Notes under the pieces: generated by a model
What the model was told of the DNA's origin: nothing
What the model saw: the letters and a program-made list of their open reading frames with translations, nothing else
The model's database searches: none
Part shown: positions 1 through 10,871 of the stretch, piece after piece
Position numbering within the stretch: position 1 is the first letter of the stretch
Layout of the letters: every line of letters starts with the position of its first letter
Assembly: GCF_050003625.1 (NCBI RefSeq)
Contig: NC_134400.1
Location: forward strand, 46,055,096 to 46,119,095
Source: Haematobia irritans
Taxonomy: Eukaryota; Arthropoda; Insecta; Diptera; Muscidae
Length of the DNA: 64,000 bases
Reading direction: 5' to 3'
Translations under genes and position numbers: made by a program

Positions 1-918
1 GAGGTCAAATCTGGGGATCGGTTTATATGGGATCTATATATTATTATGGACTGATAGGAACCAATTCCTGCATGGTTGTTGGATACCCTATACTAACATC
101 ACGTACCAAATTTAAACCGAATGGGAAGAATTTTGCTTTTCCAAGGTGCTCCGGAGGTCAAATCTGGGGATCGGTTTATATGGGGCCTATATATAATTAT
201 GGACCGATATCGACCAATTTTTGCATGGGTGTTTGAGGCCATATATTAACATCACGTACCAAATTTCAACTGAATCAGATATATTTTGGTCTTCCAAGAG
301 GCTCCGGAGGTCAAATCTGGTGGTCGGTTTATATGGGGGCACTATGTAATTATGGCCCGATATGGACCAATTTTTGCATGGTAGTTAGAGACCATATACT
401 AACACCATGTACCAAATTTCAGCCGGATCGGATGAAATTTGCTTCTCTTAGAGGCTCCGCAAGCCAAATCGGGGGTCGGTTTATATGGGGGCTATATATA
501 ATTATGGACCGTTTTGAACCAATTTTTGCATGGTTGTTAGAGACCATATACTAACACCATGTACCAAATTTCAGCCGGATCGGATGAAATTTGCTTCTCT
601 TAGAGGCCTCGCAAGCCAAATTTGGGGGTCCGTTTATATGGGGGCTATACGTAAAGTGGACCGATATGGCCCATTTGCAATACCATCTGACCTACATCAA
701 TAACAACTACTTGTGCCAAGTTTCAAGTCGATAGCTTGTTTCGTTCGGAAGTTAGCGTGATTTCAAAAGACGGACGGACGGACGGACATGGTCAGATCGA
801 CTCAGAATTTCACCACGACCCAGAATATATATACTTTATGGGGTCTTAGAGCAATATTTCGATGTGTTACAAACGGAATGACAAAGTTAATATACCCCCC
901 ATCCTATGGTGGAGGAAA
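1..918 (+). mobile_element. Family A element, 3' part (153-bp repeats plus 3' end)
   Basis: Tandem ~153-bp units (anchor GGTTTATATGGGGGCTATA, with GACCGATATGGACCAAT) run from the window edge to about 650. They are followed by the standard A 3' end: a GACGGACGG tetranucleotide run near 770, CAGAATATATATACTTTATG, TTACAAACGGAATGACAAAG and CCTATGGTGGAGG at about 903-916. The usual terminal GGGTATAAAA is mutated here (GGAGGAAATTAA). The 5' end lies outside the window. Short ORFs in the units are by-products of the 153-bp period. Confidence 0.85.
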
Positions 919-2500
919 TTAACCAAATTTTTGTAGAAAATGGGCAAACTGTGAGGGAATAAAATATCATATAACAAACTTTTCTCCATGCCATGGAAGA
1001 GGGTTCTAAAAGAAACGTGAATAGAATGTCTCTTCATTGCTCCTTGAGCTATTGTAGTGACATTTTTCTAATAGGATTTGCAATAATAAATTATGTGTGT
1101 CATAATTTTTATTAAAACTTCTAAAAAAGAAAAAACATAACTGCAAGAAAGAGACATTGATGAAGGCCTCGTTTTTCACATACCAAGAGTCTTGGTGCTA
1201 AACTTAAACTTCTTGGTAATATTTCACCAAAGTCAAACAAAAAAAGTAAAATTTTCTATTTTCCCCGGTAATGTGGAGTCCTAAACGCAACAAAAAGCTA
1301 GCACATATAAAAAAAATTTTAGTATTTCAACATTAATTATTCAAAACTTTTCTCATTAGAATTTCTTGGCAAAATGCTGTTTTATGGTTTTAGAATTTGC
1401 TTTAGAAACATCCCAGATGTCACCAAAAGTTGGCATAGTAAAACCACAGAATGCTATGGCATCTTCATAAATTACGACCATTGCTGTTGTTGCTAGGAGT
1501 CTATAATGTGCGGCAGGACTATGTATGACTGACTATTATAGTCAGTCGTACATTTCTTCCTTCATTCAATCATTGCTTGGAATAAAGTTCGTTTTTGGGT
1601 AAACATTTTCATTTGCAACAAAAACCGCTTCATTAAAACTTAATTTGTCATCTGTTTCACCCCAAAAGCCAAGCAAATTTATTTGGCTTGTTTGTCGGAA
1701 CTTTTGTTTACTTAGCTAAATGGTTGAGGGGAAAGTTTAAAGTCTGAGCTTGAAGCAGGCGAGAGCAGATGGAAATGAGCATTGTGGACATGAAATGTAC
1801 CCAAGAAATGTATCTAAACGATTTAAATTAAATTGAATTCAACTAAATTCAATTTAGTTAAAATTAAAATAAATTAATTTAACTTGTTATGTGTAATAAG
1901 TCTTATTATATCTGTGAAGGGGATTACCGATTGCTCCTTTGTAAATAACAATTTTTACAAACGGCAAGCAATCGAGCTCCCAAGCCTTCCTCTAACGAAC
2001 AACAAAAACTTTAAAACATACCCATTTGGTCTATTAGCATGTTAAGGTTTTTCTCCTCTGGGGTTTCTTTGAATCTTTCCCCACCCTCTTGCTCCCCTCC
2101 GTTTCCATTAGTGAAACGAAATGCAATTATTTTGTTTATGTCAATGGAATATTGTTTAATTTTGAATGGAAAAACTTGAAAGATTTATCATCATAGAAAT
2201 CTCAATGCATCAGACGTCTGGCAGATTACTGCCAAAATTTTGCATATAATTGAATTTGCTACTTTGTTGCATTCGACTTAATGAATATCTATTGTCTGTT
2301 TTACTACGAGTAGGTAGTTTAATGAAGTTGTTTCAGTTGTTTCTCAAGCAGTATGAGCATGCAGCTCAGGGACTTTAGTTTAGATTTGTGACAGTCCAAG
2401 ATCGATTTCGAGTTGGGGAACATAGAAATCAATGAATGGAATTCATATAGAGTACCTGAGATTTATGCCAACATTTGTTTGGAATATTGTGCACAGGTAC
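919..2500. other. fz intron, no gene seen
   Basis: AT-rich intronic DNA with no long open frame, no recognised element and no convincing exon. A short palindromic patch near 1530 (GACTGACTATTATAGTCAGTC) is the only local structure noticed. Confidence 0.6.
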
Positions 2501-2884
2501 CCATAATTACCCAGCAAAACAAGAGCTTCCAAAAAAGTAGTTTGGACCCCCAATCTGTGATCCGGAAGTAGTGCAAACTTGGATCATCTCCAATGAATTT
2601 TACATGGGCTTGTCATAGGACGGAAGTACTCCCTTTTTGGATCCTTTGCATTGCTTTAGAAGTTGTGCCCTGGAAGTTAATTTGAATTAAGAAATTTAAA
2701 AAGCGAAAAAAAAAATTTTTTTTCAACCAATTTAATTTTTTTTCATCCATATGTTTTATTACACAATTATTTTCCTATTATCTAATTTTTACAATTTGAA
2801 AATTTTGTTCGCTCCGACCAGGGGTTGAACCTGGGTTTGCTGGCACCATAACAGAACGCCTTAGCACACTCAGCCACCAACGCC
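2501..2884 (-). repeat. Putative tRNA-derived SINE (Ser/Leu-like head)
   Basis: On the minus strand, positions 2884 to 2811 read like a tRNA. There is an A-box-like TGGCTGAGTGTGCTAAGG and a B box (GGTTCAACCCC) inside a perfect T arm (CCAGG, 7-nt loop, CCTGG). The acceptor strands do not pair (GGCGTTG versus TCGGAGC), so this is a tRNA-like pol III head rather than a tRNA gene. The following ~310 bp (2810 down to about 2501) would be the SINE body. The outer limit is my guess, because no target duplication was found. The tRNA-like head is directly visible; SINE status is inferred. Confidence 0.55.
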
Positions 2885-3062
2885 ATTGAACATAAAGCGT
2901 CGAAAGGTCAATTCAAATGTTTGTGATATGATCGTAATACGACAACAAGGAATAACATTATAATTGCTTCTCGAGATGTTCTTTATTAGTATGAACGAAA
3001 AAATAAGAAACGCAGGTTCAAATCTCACCAGCGGCAATTTTTTTGTCAAATATTTTTCTAAA

Positions 3063-4623
3063 ACAAGTATATACAGCAGTAAGTTCGGCCGGGCCGAATC
3101 TTAAATACCCACCACCATGAACAAAATTTTAGGGTTTCCTTTGAAATTTCAGGAGGGCTTGAGGACTTGAGGACACTTCCCGAAGATAAATTTAAAGATT
3201 TCACCTATGAAGACTATATCAGATTCTGGATTTATAAGAACCATTTTTGTTTGAGTTTTAGAGGAATCATTAACAACTGTTGTAAGTGTGCAAGAAAATT
3301 ATAAAATAACGTCTTGATTTGAAATCTTAAATCTGTTGAAGTAAAATCTGGAAATTTTACATTGAGTTTCAAGCAATTTTCATGATCAGTGCGCCTTCTA
3401 CACCCTCAAGAAGTGAAGTCGGTCTATATGGAGGCATTACCAAATGGACCGATAAAAACTTAATCCGATACACGTTTTTGTGAGCCTAAAATACCAGAAT
3501 ATTTACAATTTCAGGCATATCAGATAAAAACTACGGTTTCTAGAAACCCAAAGAGTTAAATCGGGAGATCGTTCTTATGGGGGCTATACTAAAATATGGA
3601 CCGATACTCACCATTTTCGGCACACCTCTTTGTGACCTGAAAATACCTCTAGATTTCCAATTTCAGGCAAATAGGATAAAAACTTCGGATTCTAGAAGCC
3701 CAAGACCCCAAATCGGGAGATCGGTCTATATGGGGGCTATACCAAAATATGGACCGATACTCACAATTTTTGGCACACGTATTTGTGGTCCTACAATACC
3801 TCTATATTTCCAATTTCAGGTAAATTTAATAAAAACTGCGATTTCTATAAGCCCAAGAAGTAAAATCGGGAGATCGGTCTATATGGGGGCTATACCAAAA
3901 TATAGACCGATACTCACAATTTTTGGCACACATAGTTGTGGCCCTACAATACCTCTAGATTTCCAATTTCAGATAAATTGAATAAAAACTGCGGTTTCTA
4001 TAAGCCCAAGAAGTAAAATCGGGAGATCGGTCTATATGGGGGCTATACCAAAATATGGACCGATACTCACAATTTTTGACACACGTATTTGTGGTCCTAC
4101 AATACCTCTAGATTTCCAATTTCAGGTAGATTGAACAAAAACTGCGTTTTCTATAAGCCCAAGAAGTAAAATCGGGAGATCGGTCTATATGGGGGCTATA
4201 CCAAAATATGGACCGATACTCACAATTTTTGGCACACGTATTTGTGGTTCTACAATACCTCTAGATTTCCAATTTCAGGTAAATTGAATAAAAACTGCGG
4301 TTTCTATAAGCCCAAGAAGTAAAATCGGGAGATCGGTCTATATGGGGGCTATAACAAAACGTGGACCGATACTCACCATTTTTGGCACACCTCTTTATGG
4401 TCATAAAATACCTCCAGATTTCAAATTTCAGGCAAATTGGATAAAAACTACGATTTCTATAAGCCCAAGACCCCAAATCGGGAGGTCGGTTTATATGGGG
4501 ACTATATCAAAACCTGGACCGATATAGCCCATCTTCGAACTTGACCTGCCTGCAGACAAAAGACGAGCTTGTGCAAAATTTCAGCACGATTGCTTCATTA
4601 TTGAAGACTGTAGCGTGATTACA

Positions 4624-4661
<38 letters not shown>

Positions 4662-4815
4662 GGACAGACGGACATCGTTATATCGTCTTAGAATTTCTCC
4701 CTGATCAAGAATATATATACTTTATATAGTCGGAAATCGATATTTCGATGTGTTACAAACGGAATGACAAACTTATTATACCCCCGTCACCATTCTATGG
4801 TGGTGGGTATAAAAA
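3063..4815 (+). mobile_element. Family B element, copy 1 (complete)
   Basis: The 5' end is ACAAGTATATACAGCAGTAA followed by the hairpin-forming TTCGGCCGGGCCGAA and TACCCACCACCATGA. The body has a degenerate leader and then 153-bp tandem units; the anchor GGTCTATATGGGGG occurs at 3723, 3876, 4029, 4182 and 4335, exactly 153 apart. The 3' end has a CAGACAGA/GACG tract (4622-4672), TTACAAACGGAATGACAAAC and CTATGGTGGTGGGTATAAAA. No transposase or RT frame is present, so the element appears non-autonomous. ORFs such as the 134-codon frame at 3577-3981 follow the 51-codon period and are not convincing genes. It sits tail to tail with the next element. Confidence 0.85.
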
Positions 4816-4837
4816 TAACATAACATAATTATGCATC

Positions 4838-6563
4838 GTTTTTATACCCACCACCATAGAATGGTGACGGGGGTATAATAAGTTTGTCATTCCGTTTGTA
4901 ACACATCGAAATATCGATTTCCGACTATATAAAGTATATATATTCTTGATCAGGGAGAAATTCTAAGACGATATAACGATGTCCGTCTGTCTGTCTGTCT
5001 GTCTGTCTGTTGTAATCACGCTACAGTCTTCAATAATGAAGCAATCGTGCTGAAATTTTGCACAAGCTCGTCTTTTGTCTGCAGGCAGGTCAAGTTCGAA
5101 GACGGGCTACATCGGTCCATGTTTTGATATAGTCCCCATATAAACCGACCTCCCGATTTGGGGTCTTGGGCTTATAGAAATCGCAGTTTTAATCCAATAT
5201 GCCTGAAATTTGAAATCTAGAGGTAATTTATGACCATAAAGAGGTGTGCCAAAAATTGTGAGTATCGGTCCATATTTTGGTATAGCCCCCATATAGACCG
5301 ATCTCCCGATTTTATTTCTTGGGATTATAGAAACCGCAGTTTTTATTCAATTTACCTGAAATTAGAAATCTAGAGGTATTGTAGGACCACAAATACGTGT
5401 GCCAAAAATTGTGAGTATCGGTCCCTATTTTGGTATAGCCCCCATATAGACCGATCTCCCGATTTTACTTCTTGGGCTTATAGAAACAGCAGTTTTTATT
5501 CAATTTACCTGAAATTGGAAATCTAGAGGTATTGTAGGACCACAAATACGTGTGCCAAAAATTGTGAGTATCGGTCCCTATTTTGGTATAGCCCCCATAT
5601 AGACCGATCTCCCGATTTTACTTCTTGGGCTTATAGAAACCGCAGTTTTTATTCAATTTACCTGAAATTGGAAATCTAGAGGTATTGTAGGACCACAAAT
5701 ACGTGTGCCAAAAATTGTGAGTATCGGTCCATATTTTGGTATAGCCCCCATATAGACCGATCTCCCGATTTGGGGTCTTGGGCTTATAGAAACCGTAGTT
5801 TTTATCCAATTTGTCTGAAATTGGAAATCTAGAATTATTTTAGGACCACACTGGTGAGTATCGGTCCATATTTTGGTATAGCCCCCATACAGACCGATTT
5901 CCCGATTTTACTTCTTGGGTTTCTAGAATCCGAAGTTTTTATCCTATTTGCCTGAAATTGGAAATCTAGAGGTATTTTCGGGTCATAAAGAGGTGTGCCG
6001 AAAACGGTGAGTATCAGTCCATATTTTAGTATAGCCTCCATGAGAACGATCTCCCGATTTAACTCCTTGGGTTTCTAGAAACCGTAGTTTTTATCTGATT
6101 TGCCTGAAATTGGAAATATTCTGGTATTTTAAGCTCACAAAAACGTGTATCGGTTTAAGTTTTTATCGGTCCATTTGGTAATGCCTCCATATAGACCGAC
6201 TTCACTTCTTGAGGGTGTAGAAGGCGCACTGATCATGAAAAAAAAAATTTCCAGATTTTACTTTTCGGGTGAAAATCTACAGATTTAAGATTTCAAATCA
6301 AGACGTTATTTTATAATTTTCTTGCACACTTACAAGAGATGTTAATGATTCCTCTAAAAATCAAACAAAAATGGTTCTTATAAATCCAGAATATGATATA
6401 GTCCTCATAGGTAAAAATCTTTAACTTTATCTTCTGGTTGAACAGCTCTGCTTGATCTGTTCTCAAACCCTCCTGAAATTTCAAACGAAACCCTAATATC
6501 TGATTCATGGTGGTGGGTATTTAAGATTCGGCCCGGCCGAACTTACTGCTGTATATACTTGTT
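4838..6563 (-). mobile_element. Family B element, copy 2 (complete, inverted)
   Basis: This is the same element as 3063-4815 in reverse. It begins TTTTTATACCCACCACCATAGAATGG and ends GGCCCGGCCGAACTTACTGC then TGTATATACTTGT. The two copies are separated by only about 22 bp (4816-4837), making a ~3.5-kb palindrome. The arms are similar in unit number and sequence but carry independent small changes, for example at 5835-6041 and in the leader at 6230-6250. No enzyme is encoded. Confidence 0.85.
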
Positions 6564-6701
6564 ATTTTTTATTTTCGGCATATATTTTCGTATAAATATA
6601 TTTTTTCCATTAAAAATCAACAAAAAAAAATTAAAAATTCTCGTAATTTGCAAAACCTTCTCAAAAGACCTTCCATGGAAGCGAAAAAGTCAAACGGCAC
6701 A

Positions 6702-7602
6702 GCTGCTCGTCCTTAGCAGTTTTTTGGTCTTCTTTAGGTTCCGCTTGACAATAGCCCAGTATTTCTCAATCGGGCGGAGCTCTGGCGTGTTGGGAGGGTT
6801 CTTGTCCTTGGGAACCACCTGCACGTTGTTGGCGGCGTACCACTCCATGGCCTTTTTACCGTAATGGCAAGATGCCAAATCCGGCCAAAACAGTACGGAA
6901 CAACCGTGTTTCTTCAGGAAAGGCAGCAGACGTTTATTCAAACACTCTTTCACGTAAATTTCTTGGTTGACAGTCCCCGAAGCAATGAAAATGCTGCTTT
7001 TCATGCCACAGGTACAGATGGCTTGCCAAACCAGATATTTCTTTGCGAACTTTGACAGTTTTATGTGCTTGAAAATATCTGCTACCTTTCCCCTTCCTTT
7101 TGCCGTATAAAACTCCTGTCCCGGAAGCTGCTTGTAGTCGGCTTTGACGTAGGTTTCGTCGTCCATTACCACGCAGTCAAACTTCGTCAGCATCGTCGTG
7201 TGCAGCCTCCGGGATCGCGCTTTGGCCGTCGTATTTTTTTTATCATCGCGATTTGGAGTCACTACCTTCTTGTAAGTCGATAGTCCGGCTCGTTTTTTTG
7301 GCTCGATGCACGGTTGTAGACGATACACCCAGCTTATTTGCGGCATCTCGGAGAGAGAGGTTAGGGTTTCGCTTGAAACTACCGGCAACTCTCTTTGTCG
7401 TCTCAGCGGCATCCGGTTTTCGATTTCCCCCCGATCCAGACTTCCTGGCTGTCGACAAACGTTCCCCAAACACTTTAATTACATTTGTAACGGTTGATTT
7501 GGCAACTTTTAGCGATTTTGCCAGCTTTGCGTGCGAGTAGCTCGGATTTTCGCGATGCGCGAGCAAAATTTTGATACGCTGCTCTTCTTGCTTGGACGAC
7601 AT
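6702..7602 (-). pseudogene. DD37E transposase, frameshifted and C-terminally truncated
   Basis: The start ATG is at 7602 (MSSKQEEQR). The N terminus has two helix-turn-helix segments (around KSLKVAKSTVTNVIKVF and RDAANKLGVSSTTVHRA) for terminal-repeat binding. The catalytic part shows VVMDDETY, FWPDLASCHYG and RPIEKYW; counting between the second Asp and the Glu gives 37 residues, the DD37E signature known from mosquito ITmD37E-type elements. A run of seven A near 7295 (six in the other copy) shifts the frame between the HTH and catalytic parts, so the protein is split over two overlapping frames. The C terminus is lost where the element is truncated. It is therefore inactive. Confidence 0.85.
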
Positions 7603-7757
7603 TTTGACAACTGAAGAGTGAATTCCAAAATCAAAATAGGAGCAGCATTCTACACACACACACACCTTCAAAATGAGAGGTGTTCAAGTTTTTTAAATGC
7701 AAAATTGAAAGAAATACGTCAAGTTTATATTGACCAAATTTTGACCGTATCACCCTT
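6702..7757 (-). mobile_element. DD37E Tc1/mariner-type transposon, 3'-truncated copy
   Basis: The transposon 5' end is at 7757: a 28-bp terminal repeat (7730-7757, starting AAGGGTGATACGGTCAA on the minus strand) with TA at 7758-7759. It matches the complete copy at 53585-54890. Similarity stops at about 6702, inside the end of the transposase frame, so the 3' terminal repeat and the last ~45 codons are missing. The 6564-6701 flank is unrelated AT-rich DNA. Confidence 0.85.
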
Positions 7758-7759
7758 TA

Positions 7760-9093
7760 GTTGGGAGGACATGTACCGAGCTCTGTGAGAAGGACATTCT
7801 TGATGACTCACTCGAAAAAAAAATCTTCACTTTTGTAAGGCTGTATATGCTGCCTTGGAATTCCTCCCGACGAAAGGAGTAATAGATGTGGTTCGGTGCT
7901 TGTTACAGATAATTTTTCACCATAGCAAGGCTGCATTAAAACACCACATATCCCAAGAAGAAATAGATATTGTCCCAATTTGAAGAACCGCATTTTGCTT
8001 GCAGAAGAGCAAAAACCAGTTTATAGCAATATTTCGAAGTGATTAGTTCCAATGAACTACGGAGGCTCTCAATGGTCCTTGTCCATGAGTGGTTGGAATA
8101 CGTCTCTTCGCTGGGAGTGTATTCTCCTTCCGAAAAAGAGAAATGTATAATGTGCTAATTTAATAAGCACATTTTCCTTGCAGAAGACCAAAAGTCAGTT
8201 TACAGTAACATTTCAAAGTGAAGACTCTATCTATCAACTTAATGATCCTTACACAAAACTGGTCGGTATACGTCTCTTCGCTGGGAGTGTATTCATATGT
8301 TATGCAGTCTCAGTGGATTTACCACTTCATTGTCGTTTTGATAGCAATGTTTAATTAAATACCAGGCAATATCAGATAGCGTTAGCCCTATCTGATATTA
8401 CCTACCTCGTTTGAAGTTTATTTTTTCTTCTGGCTTTAGTCTTTGTCTAGTTGTTTTAGCAACCTTATAGACTTAACACCATTCGTTTCCTCCTTCGTTA
8501 TATGTAAAAATCACACAAAATTTATGAGGAGGTGTAGCCTCTTAAGAGCTACATTAAACAATGGAGTTAAGTGACTAGAACGAAAAAAAAACACAAAACA
8601 AAATTAAAAAGCTATAAATGCTAAGCTATTTAGGCCCAAAAAGATAATTTGCATAAATGCCTAGTTTTTCATAAATTATTTTCATACATACGAAATCAAA
8701 TTGAATCACCCGAATAGTATTTAACCACTCCAAAGACACGGCCTAGAGTCTAATACTAAAAAAAGTTTCCAACTGTGGAGTTTCTTAGGTCTTAAGAAAT
8801 TTGCTTTTTGAGTTTTCAACTGTGGTATATATGACATTTTATACTATGTTATGACAGCTGTCACTGTGTGATATACGAAATTAGCATATGGTGATAAATT
8901 TACGCCTTTTGTTGGAAACCAAATGGAAAAAAAGACCATATACCATTTCTTTGTGCCTGGGCGCCTTCATAGACAAATTACAGAAAATCAGGACAATTTG
9001 AAATGAAATTGCTTTGACATTTTGTGTTATTTTTTCTTTAGAAAAAATTTTAATTATTGTTATTATTTTTTTTTCAATTTATTTTCATTTCAG
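7760..9093. other. fz intron with a degenerate direct repeat, no gene seen
   Basis: Two imperfect direct copies of a ~130-bp block lie at about 7998-8130 and 8176-8304. Both run from TTGCAGAAGA..CAAAA through TACGTCTCTTCGCTGGGAGT. A 16-bp stem-loop lies at 8364-8403. The last bases before 9094 form the polypyrimidine tract and acceptor of the fz exon. No coding frame is convincing. Confidence 0.6.
8364..8403. repeat. Perfect-length 16-bp inverted repeat (hairpin)
   Basis: AGGCAATATCAGATAG (8364-8379), an 8-nt loop CGTTAGCC, then CTATCTGATATTACCT (8388-8403). Fifteen of 16 positions pair as Watson-Crick, and the remaining one forms a G-T or C-A pair depending on strand. Function unknown. Confidence 0.8.
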
Positions 9094-9288
9094 GTTCTAA
9101 CTTTTCTTATCGATTCATCACGTTTTCGTTACCCTGAACGAGCTATCGTCTTTTTGGCTGTTTGTTATCTCGTTGTCGGATGTGCATATGTGGCCGGTTT
9201 AGGATTTGGTGATTCAGTGGCATGTCGTGAACCATTTCCACCACCAGTTCGGCTAGGAGGATTGAAAATGATGTCCACCATTACACAG
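9094..9288 (+). CDS. fz: frizzled receptor, internal coding exon (end of TM1 to first extracellular loop)
   Basis: This 195-bp exon (65 codons, phase 0 at both ends) is preceded by a pyrimidine-rich tract ending in CAG and followed by GTAATATT. It encodes the end of TM1 (VLTFLID), the conserved first intracellular loop (RFRYPER), TM2 (AIVFLAVCYLVVGCAYVAG) and the first extracellular loop with its cysteine (ACREPFPPP), ending MMSTITQ. The pattern matches Drosophila Frizzled (Fz1) far better than Frizzled-2, whose TM2 and loop differ. Frizzled is a seven-pass membrane receptor that signals through Dishevelled in planar cell polarity and Wnt/Wingless pathways. The exon has no stop or frameshift and its codon use is unlike the AT-rich surroundings. 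The preceding exon (cysteine-rich domain and start of TM1) must lie upstream of the window. Confidence 0.95.
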
Positions 9289-9660
9289 GTAATATTCCAA
9301 ATTTTTTGTAAATAATATAAATCATACTAAAATTAACTATATTAAAATAAATGATAAGATAAATTAAATTTAAATTTTTTTTAATATTAAATTCATTGGA
9401 AAAAGTTTATATAAATTATTTTAGAATTACTTAAACTAAAGTAAATGGATTTTATACTCAAAATAAAATTTATTTGATTTAAATTATATTTCAAAGATAT
9501 GAAATTATTATCAACTTGAACTTATTTAAAATAAAGTACTAAATTAGAGTTGAAGCAAATTTGATTCAAATTTAAATTAAATTAAACAAAATTTTATTTA
9601 ATTAAATTAAAATAAATTAATTAAATTATACTAAAGTAAATTCAACTAACTCAACATAAA
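9289..9660. other. fz intron, simple AT-rich sequence
   Basis: Begins with the 5' donor GTAATATT. The rest is low-complexity AAATTAAATT-type DNA with no feature seen. It runs up to the degenerate LINE. Confidence 0.6.
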
Positions 9661-9661
9661 T

Positions 9662-10871
9662 TAAGCAACCATGCACAGGACAAAAGTAACAAACGCTCTC
9701 CTGCCCCGTATTGTGAAAGAGGAGGACGCAGATTTTGTTATTATCAGTGAGCAATGGAACAGCTGCAATATGGTATCCAACTTGCAGGCCATCCAAAACG
9801 GACAACGAACGCGGCAATAGCTTCGTTTGGGTGCATATCGGGAATTATACGATTGTAAGCCGCTACGTAACTCCTAGTGATAGCATCGCTTTCTTCTAGG
9901 AAAATGGTATGCAATATGGTATACAACTTGCAGGCCATCCAACGAACGCGGCAATGGCTTCGTTTGGGTGCATATCGGGAATTATACGATTGTAAGCTGC
10001 TACGTAACTCCTAGTGATAGCATCGCTCTCTTCTAGGAAAAAATTAAATGACATCGACGACTCGGACACGGCGATCTGATTAAGGTGGGGGACTTTAACC
10101 ACAGACCCAAGAGGAAGGAATATTCTAGATATGCCCGCAGGGATAGGCATGACTATTGCGAAGATTGGCACTGCAGCTACATTCCCAGCGAGTCCCCGCT
10201 GTGAGGGTGCCATTCCGTATGTTACTTTTGTATCTGAGGACATAATTCAGATTATAAGAGAATGGAGAGTACTAGAGACACACACAGGAAGTGACCATCA
10301 ATATCTCTCTTTCCGAATGCAAGACGGAGTTGCTACACAAGGAACAGATATTACCGAAACTTCTAGGAGATGGAACATCAACAAGTTCGAAAGGGTGCAT
10401 TAATTCATGGACTGGACAGGCACTAGGAGGAGAATCTGAACAGACGAGATGCAAGGCTGATTTTCAATCATACGATGTCAACGATAAAGGTCTGCTACAG
10501 TTCCAAAATGGTAGTATAACACTGGTCGCAAGGCGGTATAATTGGGGAATACCGTTATCGATGAATGCAAGGTCAATACGCAGAGACAGAACACGACGCG
10601 TACAAAGAGTCGACGAAACAATTAGAGTACAATATAAGTAGGAGAGATAAATGGGAACAGATCAAATTAGCCATAAACAACAATCCTTGGGGTCTAGATT
10701 ACCAAATAGTTATCCAAAAACTAGGCACGAGAGATCCGGTGGACAAGATCGTGGAAACTTTATTCCCAGGACATGAGATCAGCGAAGACAAGAACGAAGC
10801 GGAAACGCCCACGAACATTCCTGTATTTCCAACAGATAAAATGCAAAATGTCGACAAAAGCCTTAAGAAGA
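9662..10871 (+). pseudogene. R1-like LINE remnant, part 1 (endonuclease region)
   Basis: Fragments in different frames match an apurinic-type LINE endonuclease. EEDADFVIISEQ comes first. FVWVHIGNYTIVS and YVTPSDSIA follow, then GDFN-like codons near 10090. IPYVTFVSEDIIQIIREWRVLETHTGSDHQ covers about 10210-10310 and includes the conserved SDHQ end of the domain. The next stretch (10565-10870) resembles the linker to the RT. Frameshifts and stops are frequent. A 136-bp tandem duplication (units from 9774 and 9910) lies inside the domain. The family assignment rests on the later RT and C-terminal motifs; the N terminus is missing or unrecognisable. Confidence 0.7.
9774..10038. repeat. Tandem duplication, 136-bp spacing
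   Basis: TGCAATATGGTAT..AACTTGCAGGCC begins at 9774 and again at 9910. Both copies end at TTCTAGGAAAA. The second copy lacks 12 bases (AAAACGGACAAC) near its start. It duplicates part of the LINE endonuclease region. Confidence 0.85.

Noticed and set aside
7808..7993. 61-codon ORF with a signal-peptide-like start
   Set aside because: A hydrophobic N terminus alone in AT-rich DNA is weak; no homologue recognised and it lies in a degenerate repeat region.
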